Of a DNA stretch of 64,000 bases, positions 58,052-64,000 are shown piece by piece; within the stretch, counting starts at the first letter, position 1, and every line of letters starts with the position of its first letter. The stretch is from Symsagittifera roscoffensis (taxonomy: Eukaryota; Xenacoelomorpha; Acoela; Convolutidae). The notes beneath the pieces are model-generated. The model was not told where the DNA came from, searched no databases, and saw nothing but the letters and a program-made list of their open reading frames with translations. The translations under genes and the position numbers were made by a program. The DNA is taken from the NCBI RefSeq assembly GCF_963678635.1, contig NC_087064.1, forward strand, positions 75,544,213 through 75,608,212, in the 5' to 3' direction.

Positions 58052-58590
58052 GACGAGTCTTGGGACAGTACCGAAGAAGTCTTGGGACATTGCAGTCTGG
58101 GGACAGTCTTAGGGCAACAGTCTTGGGACAGTCTTGGGACAGTGCAGCCTTGGGACAGTCTTGGACCAGAGCAGTCTTGGTACGAAACAGTCTTGGGACA
58201 GTGGTCTTGGGACATTGGTCTTGGGACATTGGTCTTGGGACAGTGGTCTTGGGACATTGGTCTTGGGACATTGGTCTTGGGACATTGGTCTTGGGACATT
58301 GGTCTTGGGACATTGGTCTTGGGACATTAGTCTTGGGCCATTGGTCTTGGGACATTAGTCTTGGGACAATAGTCTTGGGACGTTGGTCTTGGGCCATTGG
58401 TCTTGGGACATTAGTCTTGGGACAGTGGTCTTGGGACGTTGGTCTTGGGCCATTGGTCTTGGGACATTAGTCTTGGGACAATAGTCTTGCGACGTTGGTC
58501 TTGGGCCATTAGTCTTGGGACGTTAGTTTTGGGACGTTAGTCTTGGGACGTTGGTCTTGGGACATTGGTCTTGGGACACTAGTCTGGGGA
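58052..58590 (+). repeat. 14-bp minisatellite in retrotransposon leader
   Basis: Tandem copies of CTTGGGACATTGGT with variants (ACAGT, ACGTT, GCCATT). The array is irregular to about 58190 and regular after that. The unit has no stop in most frames, so both strands show long open frames with a 14-residue period; these are artefacts of the repeat, not genes. Confidence 0.95.
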
Positions 58591-58843
58591 TACTAACAAG
58601 AAGCACTGGGACAACACTGAATATTAGGAAGGGGGCACTAAAAGAGTACTAAGTCAGGTTGAAGTAACCAAATGTAAGATCATATTCCCTATCCTATCCT
58701 GACACATAAAATTTTCAAGAGCTTAAGAAAAGTTGTTTTCAGCAAATTGTCGATTTCTTTTTAGAAAATTTTTTTTTCAAAAGAGGTTTTAACTTTAGAG
58801 TAGAATTTTGTAGGTAGTAATACTGTAAATAGTAACAATTGTA

Positions 58844-58849
58844 AATAAA
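58844..58849 (+). promoter_or_regulatory. AATAAA in presumed 5' LTR
   Basis: A polyadenylation signal 92 nt before gag. A poly(A) signal upstream of gag is expected if this is the R region of the 5' LTR. Confidence 0.4.
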
Positions 58850-58935
58850 GAGGCGGAGTAGGGTACCGGTAGCTGAGAAGAGATCTACCGAAGCGAAGAC
58901 AAAGTATAACTCGTCGCTACGTAAAAACACATCAT

Positions 58936-60786
58936 ATGGGTCCGAAGATAACAAAGAAGAACTTTTCAGTTAGTATGGTCAGCACGAGGAGTACCACGGA
59001 GAACAAAGCAAAAGAGGGCATAGAAGAGGAACGAGTAGAACCCACCATCGAGATTGATCTAGAGACACCTGATCAAAGTGTGGATGAAGCAGGAAAGAAG
59101 ACGACAGAGTCAACTCCAATGCCTAATGCGGAAGAACCTAACCCGAATCCCATAGAGTTCTCACCGATAGACAACGCGGAAGACACAACAGGCAACACGC
59201 AAGAAACAGTGAAGGATGAGTCTCAAAAGAGAACGTCTTTTATTGAAAGATTAGCAATGATGGTCGGAATGAGATCGAAGGACGCAGCAGTGGAAGAGAC
59301 GAAGGTTGAGAAAAGCAAAACATTCGGAACAGTCTCCACGAGAACGACAGAGACCGATCAGAACGAGGGTCAGCGAAAATCGGGACCAGCGATCAACTAC
59401 AGGACAACAACGGACCATGGAACGACAACTCTTGAGTTAAGCGACTTGATGGCGAAACTAGATCAGATAGATGAGAAACTGAAGCACAGCGAAGAGGATA
59501 GAAATGTGATAAAGAAAGAAATGAGACACAACAAACATGAGTACTTGGACAACTATTTCCATTTAGCGAGAGCGACGGAGGAAAAGCTTCAGAAGATGTC
59601 TGACAAAGTAGAAACCACTGATGAAGAGCGAGAGAAGAACATCAGAAAGGACATTCAGGAAATGAAGCAGCGATATGACGCAGTGAATTGCCAGTTAGGG
59701 AGTTTGGAAACGAGAATAGATACGATGAGTAGGGAACAGGCTGAGAGCTCAAGTGCAATACAGACAAAGCTAGACGCTATTCTTAGGAATTCAACACAAC
59801 AAGACAGGCCAGCTGCAGAGAGGACACAAGGTAAAAGAGTGGACTTCGTGGAGCCTCAAAGGAACAAACGACAGTCAACACCGTTACCAGCAACCCGGGA
59901 GGCCGCGATAACGGCACCGGTGGGGGCTAGGGCCATTATAAAGAATGGAACAGTGAACACAACCAGTAGTCCAGGGGACTCCACGACTCACAACAACGTG
60001 GGACCGGATGCCATGACTTGGGCAAGCACCTGGGAAATGATGAACAGGACGCTAGAAGCCTTCGCAATGAGGAACACCGACTCGAGTGACAGAGGAGGCA
60101 ACAAATCCAGGAAAACCTTTAAGAAACCGAAGGAGTTCAAAGATGATTCAGATGGGTGCATTGACACTTGGGTAGAAGTCATGAGGTTGCACTTAGAACA
60201 AGACAACTTGAACGATGAGAGGCAAGCATGCACAGCGATACTGAGCAATCTGGAAGGCACGGCATTGAAATGCGTGGTTGCGAAGAAAGAAGAGGAACGC
60301 GACACAGCGGACAAAATCTTTGAAATATTGTTAAATAGCTTCGGCTCAGGCATGAAGGGTCATCAAGCGATGATGCGATTTGAGAAGAGGAGACAAAGGG
60401 ACGATGAAGCGATTGACAGGTTCCTAGATGATCTTGAGAGCTTGAGAAGAAGGAGTGACCCGGAAGAATCTACCAATCGAAGGAACTTCAGTATCGCCTC
60501 AAAGTTCATTGATGGGGTGAAGAGTGATGACTTGAGAACGATGTTAGCAACGTACTACACATTGTCGAAAGACAGTGCACCAACTCCAGAAGAGATGAGG
60601 CAGAAGTCAAGAGAGTACATGTTGATGAAACCCAAGAAATACTCGTACTCAGACAACAGGAACACACAAGGGGGAAGTCCAGAGATGACAAGCCCAGAGA
60701 TGACATGGACAAACGCAGGTCATGTGCTAACTGCGGGTCGGCAGATCATCATGTGGCGGATTGCACGACATACAAACAGGGCATGA
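58936..60786 (+). CDS. gag: Retrotransposon Gag-like ORF
   Basis: A 616-codon frame. A charged, Ser/Thr/Glu-rich N-terminus is followed by a coiled coil (about residues 170-275) and a capsid-like domain (about 370-520) with WVEVMRLHLEQ, ILSNLEGTALK and ADKIFEILLNSFG, as in Ty3/gypsy Gag. The true start could be Met14 (MVSTRST, about 58975), since the first ATG overlaps a possible primer-binding site. The frame probably stops following the real protein near 60660-60700: after about residue 577 the residues look like an out-of-frame read, while another frame continues into the zinc knuckles. Confidence 0.8.
   Translation: MGPKITKKNFSVSMVSTRSTTENKAKEGIEEERVEPTIEIDLETPDQSVDEAGKKTTESTPMPNAEEPNPNPIEFSPIDNAEDTTGNTQETVKDESQKRTSFIERLAMMVGMRSKDAAVEETKVEKSKTFGTVSTRTTETDQNEGQRKSGPAINYRTTTDHGTTTLELSDLMAKLDQIDEKLKHSEEDRNVIKKEMRHNKHEYLDNYFHLARATEEKLQKMSDKVETTDEEREKNIRKDIQEMKQRYDAVNCQLGSLETRIDTMSREQAESSSAIQTKLDAILRNSTQQDRPAAERTQGKRVDFVEPQRNKRQSTPLPATREAAITAPVGARAIIKNGTVNTTSSPGDSTTHNNVGPDAMTWASTWEMMNRTLEAFAMRNTDSSDRGGNKSRKTFKKPKEFKDDSDGCIDTWVEVMRLHLEQDNLNDERQACTAILSNLEGTALKCVVAKKEEERDTADKIFEILLNSFGSGMKGHQAMMRFEKRRQRDDEAIDRFLDDLESLRRRSDPEESTNRRNFSIASKFIDGVKSDDLRTMLATYYTLSKDSAPTPEEMRQKSREYMLMKPKKYSYSDNRNTQGGSPEMTSPEMTWTNAGHVLTAGRQIIMWRIARHTNRA
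58937..58952 (+). promoter_or_regulatory. Possible primer-binding site
   Basis: TGGGTCCGAAGATAAC follows an LTR-like end (acacatca, then ta). PBSs start with TGG, the complement of a tRNA CCA end. I could not match a specific tRNA, so this is tentative. Confidence 0.25.
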
Positions 60787-62867
60787 AGAGTTTGGGATAT
60801 GCACCCGATGAAGAAGATATGAGCCAGATGGAAGAACACGAGTTCTATAGTGGCTTGATCATCAAAATAGGTGCAAGATGCTTCTTCTGCAACCAAGAGG
60901 GGCACTTCAGCATGGACTGTCCGTTGTTTTGGGAAGCGGTCAAGAACCAGAGTCATCCAAAACACAAGTTGGCGCTAGCAGCAGTGCAGAACCAAAGAAA
61001 CAGACAGGGTGAATTTGAGACGAAAGACCTAGAAAGACCAAATGCGGAGCTACCGACGAAAACAGTGAAAGCTGTAACACAATGTAATAGTGCAGTAGAG
61101 GCCACGGCGAAAAACGCACAAGAAATAGATTATGAGAAGGCGGCAGCGGAGGCCATCAACAAAGTGAAACAAGACCTAGCAGCGAAAGAAATAGAACAAC
61201 GACTGAAGCAAGAAATCCAAAGACAGAAGATGAACGAAGCATTAAGTTGCTCACAGACAATACCAGAAGCTGCTGAGGGGTCGACAAAAAATGGAAATTG
61301 CAACACGGTAAAAATGGTTACGGGAAAGCCATTTGGCATAACAAAGATTGGGGCAAGAATAATGTCAATAATCACTGTGGGCGGCCACGAAGTAACGAGG
61401 AACTTAAGCGAACCAAGTGACCAGACAATAATGCACATTGATGTGTACGCAGATTACTTGAGTTGTATAAGTCCACAAACGACTTCTAGAGCGTTGAGAG
61501 CACTACTCACGAGAGGGGGTAGCAAGTCGATACGTGTTGATAACAGGTACACAGAAGCTTATGGTCCACACGAAGTGATGCTAAATATAGATGGAATCAA
61601 CATCTATACCAAAACAATGATAACATGCGATGAAGACTTAATTGGGCAAATCTACGTGGGGAGAGATGAGTTGAAAGTGAGATCGATCGGACACTGCGCC
61701 ATGCTTGAAGAAGATGCGATGCACATCGGGACAGAGGCAGATGTGACAGGACACGTGTTAGACATAAGTGGCAAAAAGACTCAGTTACGTGGGTTACTCG
61801 ATACGGGAGCAGTCTTGAGTGTCATACCAATCGAAACTTGGGAACGAATGGGCTTCAACAAAGATGATTTGATAGATTCGAGAATACGGTTGTCAGCTGC
61901 AAACAAAGGGGCCCTGCGGGTGTTGGGCAGAACGCCGATAATAGCCCTCAATCTGGGGGAACGTAACCTGTGGATGAGCTTTCTTGTGGTAGAAAACCTA
62001 GATGAGTCTGATCAATTTATTTTAGGCAGAGACTTCATCAGGAACTTTGATGTAGCGATTGATCTTAACAACGCAATGTTCAGGATACGGAACCCGGATA
62101 GGAGGTACGCAATCAAACCGGTAAATTTAATAATGGCAAATGAAACCAAAGCACCGGTATTCTTGAGTAGGAGGGTGAGGCTAAAGGCGAACGAGGCGAC
62201 GATTGTAAGCTTACGAATGAAAAATTACAATGAACTAAGTGACAACAAGCAGGTATGTGTAGTCCCTAACCCAAATAGTCAAAGTGCTGCTGTTTTAGGA
62301 AGATCCTTCTCGATTACGAAGAGCGGCCTCTGCGTGAGTGTCTTGTTGAATACCCTTGACATTCCAATCACGATACAGAGGGGGAGGAAACTGGGATACG
62401 CTTTACCTGTTAAAACTCGATATGAAATGACTGAAAACCATAAACAAAATGAAGTTGTTGATTGTCCCAATCATAGGGACAAGATTTGTATCTTGAGACG
62501 ATTGAATAAAATAAAAGATTCGTCAGGTCTTGTGAAGTCACTTAAGTCAGAGACGGACGATGGACTATCGAGCTGTTCGAATTTCCCGGAACGGCCCACA
62601 TTAGACGAAATACAGGGTGATAAACCGGTCCTGCCGGATATTGAACACTTAAGGGGCAAGTTCACGGACGAACAGCTCGAAGCCATCAAGGACGTACTAG
62701 AGCGGAACGAAGAAGTTGTTTCAAGACATAAGGCAGACATCGGGTGCTGCAATTTCGTTGAGCATGAAATAGAACTTGAGGAAAACGCAATACCGCACAG
62801 GGAGGGGGCGAGGCGCATGACCCCACACAAATCGGATGCTGTAGAAAGGAGATTGAAACGCTACTAG
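60705..62867 (+). CDS. pol: Retrotransposon nucleocapsid-protease ORF, ending at start of RT
   Basis: 720 codons from the first ATG; the frame is open from 60513 and overlaps gag. Two CX2CX4HX4C zinc knuckles (Cys7-Cys20 and Cys59-Cys72) bind nucleic acid. An aspartic protease follows, with LLDTGAVLSVIP (catalytic Asp366) and the downstream FILGRDFIRNFDV motif. A stretch of about 200 residues leads to the RT N-terminus, where the frame meets TAG at 62865. Relative to gag this frame is -1. Because the nucleocapsid lies in this frame, a programmed gag-pol shift is less likely than a one-base deletion. Confidence 0.8.
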   Translation: MDKRRSCANCGSADHHVADCTTYKQGMKSLGYAPDEEDMSQMEEHEFYSGLIIKIGARCFFCNQEGHFSMDCPLFWEAVKNQSHPKHKLALAAVQNQRNRQGEFETKDLERPNAELPTKTVKAVTQCNSAVEATAKNAQEIDYEKAAAEAINKVKQDLAAKEIEQRLKQEIQRQKMNEALSCSQTIPEAAEGSTKNGNCNTVKMVTGKPFGITKIGARIMSIITVGGHEVTRNLSEPSDQTIMHIDVYADYLSCISPQTTSRALRALLTRGGSKSIRVDNRYTEAYGPHEVMLNIDGINIYTKTMITCDEDLIGQIYVGRDELKVRSIGHCAMLEEDAMHIGTEADVTGHVLDISGKKTQLRGLLDTGAVLSVIPIETWERMGFNKDDLIDSRIRLSAANKGALRVLGRTPIIALNLGERNLWMSFLVVENLDESDQFILGRDFIRNFDVAIDLNNAMFRIRNPDRRYAIKPVNLIMANETKAPVFLSRRVRLKANEATIVSLRMKNYNELSDNKQVCVVPNPNSQSAAVLGRSFSITKSGLCVSVLLNTLDIPITIQRGRKLGYALPVKTRYEMTENHKQNEVVDCPNHRDKICILRRLNKIKDSSGLVKSLKSETDDGLSSCSNFPERPTLDEIQGDKPVLPDIEHLRGKFTDEQLEAIKDVLERNEEVVSRHKADIGCCNFVEHEIELEENAIPHREGARRMTPHKSDAVERRLKRY

Positions 62868-64000
62868 AGTATGACATGATAGAATCATCCAAATCACCGT
62901 GGGCGTGTGGAGTAGTGATGGCCAAAAAGAAAGGCGACCAGTTAAGGTTTTGTTGTGACTTTCGATACCTGAACTCCGTCACGGTGAAGGATGCCTATCC
63001 CATACCTAGGATCGATGAGAGCCTCTCGAAGTTAGGCGATGCAAAATTTTTTACGACTCTTGATTTAGGCTCGGCTTTTTGGCAGGTACCGCTGAGGAAG
63101 CAGGACAGGGACAAGAAAGGGTTTGCCTGCGAGTTGGGTCTGTTTCAATGGAAACGGATGCCGTTTGGACTTTGCAATGCCACAGCCACGTTTCAGCGGT
63201 TGATGGCACACGCGCTGATAGGCGTGACGAAGAAGTACGGCAATCTGGTAATATGCTATGTGGATGACGTGGTAATAGCGACACTCACACTAGAGGACCA
63301 CATTGAGAGACTCGACGAAGTTTTTGGGTGTATGAGGAGGTCGGGACTGAAGTGCAAGCCATCAAAGTGTGAGATACTCAAGGACTCGATAAATTACTTG
63401 GGCAGGATGGTGGACAAACACGGCATCAGACCAGATCCGGACGCGGTAGAGGCAGTCCTAACCTGGAAATCGCCGAAAACGGAACACCAATTGATGAGCT
63501 TTCTGGGTTTTGCAAACTACTATAGGGAATTTGTCAAAGGCTACGCAGATAAGGTTTATCCGATGCAACAGTTAATGAGGCACAAGGGCAAGAAGTTCAC
63601 GTGGAATAACGCAGCAGAAGAGTCATTTCAGAGAATAAAGAAAGAGTTGTGCGAGGCACCAGTACTAGGGATGCCAACAGAGAAGGGGATGTACGTACTG
63701 GATACGGACGCGTCGGTAGTAGCGATATCTGGAATCCTCCACCAAGAACAAGAGTGGAACGGGAAGACAGTCTTGAGACCGATAGCGTACGGGAGCAAGG
63801 TCCTAAGTGACACGGAAATGAAGTACGGAGCACCGAAAGCAGAGATGTTCGCGGTGGTTACCTTTGTCGAGAAATATAGGGCATACCTAGGCAGCGAGCC
63901 ATTCAAGTTGCGAGTCGACAACCGGGCATTAAGCTGGCTGAAAACGTACTCAATGGACCTGGACGGATACAATATGATAATTGAGCACAGAACACGAGAT
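62846..64000 (+). pseudogene. pol: Retrotransposon RT and RNase H, frame-shifted, runs off window
   Basis: A frame -1 to the protease ORF, open for 385 codons to the window edge. RT motifs: SPWACGVVMAKKK, LRFCCDFRYLN, TLDLGSAFWQVPL, MPFGLCNATATFQ and the catalytic YVDD (63257-63268). RNase H: VLDTDAS, KAEMFAVV and RVDNRALSWL. Just after KTYSMD the usual segment of about 10 residues with a conserved Arg-Trp is absent and LDGY follows directly, which suggests an in-frame deletion. The entry into this frame requires one base more than is present near 62841-62846. Confidence 0.8.

Larger units (their letters stand above)
57310..64000 (+). mobile_element. Ty3/gypsy-like LTR retrotransposon, 5' part
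   Basis: Leader/LTR-like sequence, gag, CCHC zinc knuckles, aspartic protease, reverse transcriptase and RNase H occur in Ty3/gypsy order and continue past the window edge (integrase and 3' LTR not seen). The left limit is uncertain; 57310 is only where GC-richer, element-like sequence starts. The coding frame is broken near 60660-60705 and again near 62841, so this copy probably cannot make a full polyprotein unless frameshifting occurs. Confidence 0.85.

Noticed and set aside
57967-58470. Long open frames on both strands with repeated LGHWSWDIGLGT or PKTNVPRPMSQD
   Set aside because: They are translations of the 14-bp minisatellite, which lacks stops in several frames; they are not proteins.
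59988-62982. Minus-strand frames opposite gag and pol
   Set aside because: Shadows of the retrotransposon coding frames; no domain.

Overview
This window comes from an intron-rich animal genome, most likely an invertebrate. It is strongly AT-rich and packed with dispersed repeats. It carries a metazoan-type double-length phosphofructokinase gene with GT-AG introns and animal-type retroelements. I cannot place the phylum from sequence alone.

The backbone of the window is one gene on the minus strand, ATP-dependent 6-phosphofructokinase (PFK). I reconstructed 14 coding exons from 44599 down to the stop codon at 11598. Every junction keeps frame, and the exons sum to 2418 nt (805 codons plus stop). 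Only the initiator exon is missing, and it should lie at higher coordinates. One intron is GC-AG. The largest intron (27313-17642) contains an intronless, divergent cytohesin-like Sec7-PH gene on the opposite strand (25188-26513), best read as a retrogene.

The rest of the introns and flanks are repeats. A CR1/jockey-like LINE remnant lies at 20.4-22.1 kb. A decayed reverse transcriptase of the EGTTQGD/YADD type lies at 31.2-32.8 kb. A 1.27-kb tandem duplication (35.8-38.3 kb), a 76-bp satellite (38.6-39.5 kb), an AAAT-rich array (39.9-40.6 kb), a 90-bp tandem (42.85-43.15 kb) and a foldback element with about 177-bp arms around 354-bp tandem units (46.7-48.5 kb) follow. Several tRNA-like (Pol III box A/box B) repeat families on the minus strand share a terminal stem-loop (GCGAAGC-nnn-GCTTCGC, then CTCTGTG). 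I regard this shared tail as the most interesting undescribed pattern here.

From 53 kb onward the base composition changes. There is an unexplained GC-richer segment with an internal 300-bp duplication, a small putative membrane-protein gene (56256-55966, minus), an ORF with 23-residue repeats (56962-57306), and the 5' part of a Ty3/gypsy-like LTR retrotransposon (leader with a 14-bp minisatellite, gag, protease, RT, RNase H) that runs off the right edge. Its coding frame is broken twice.
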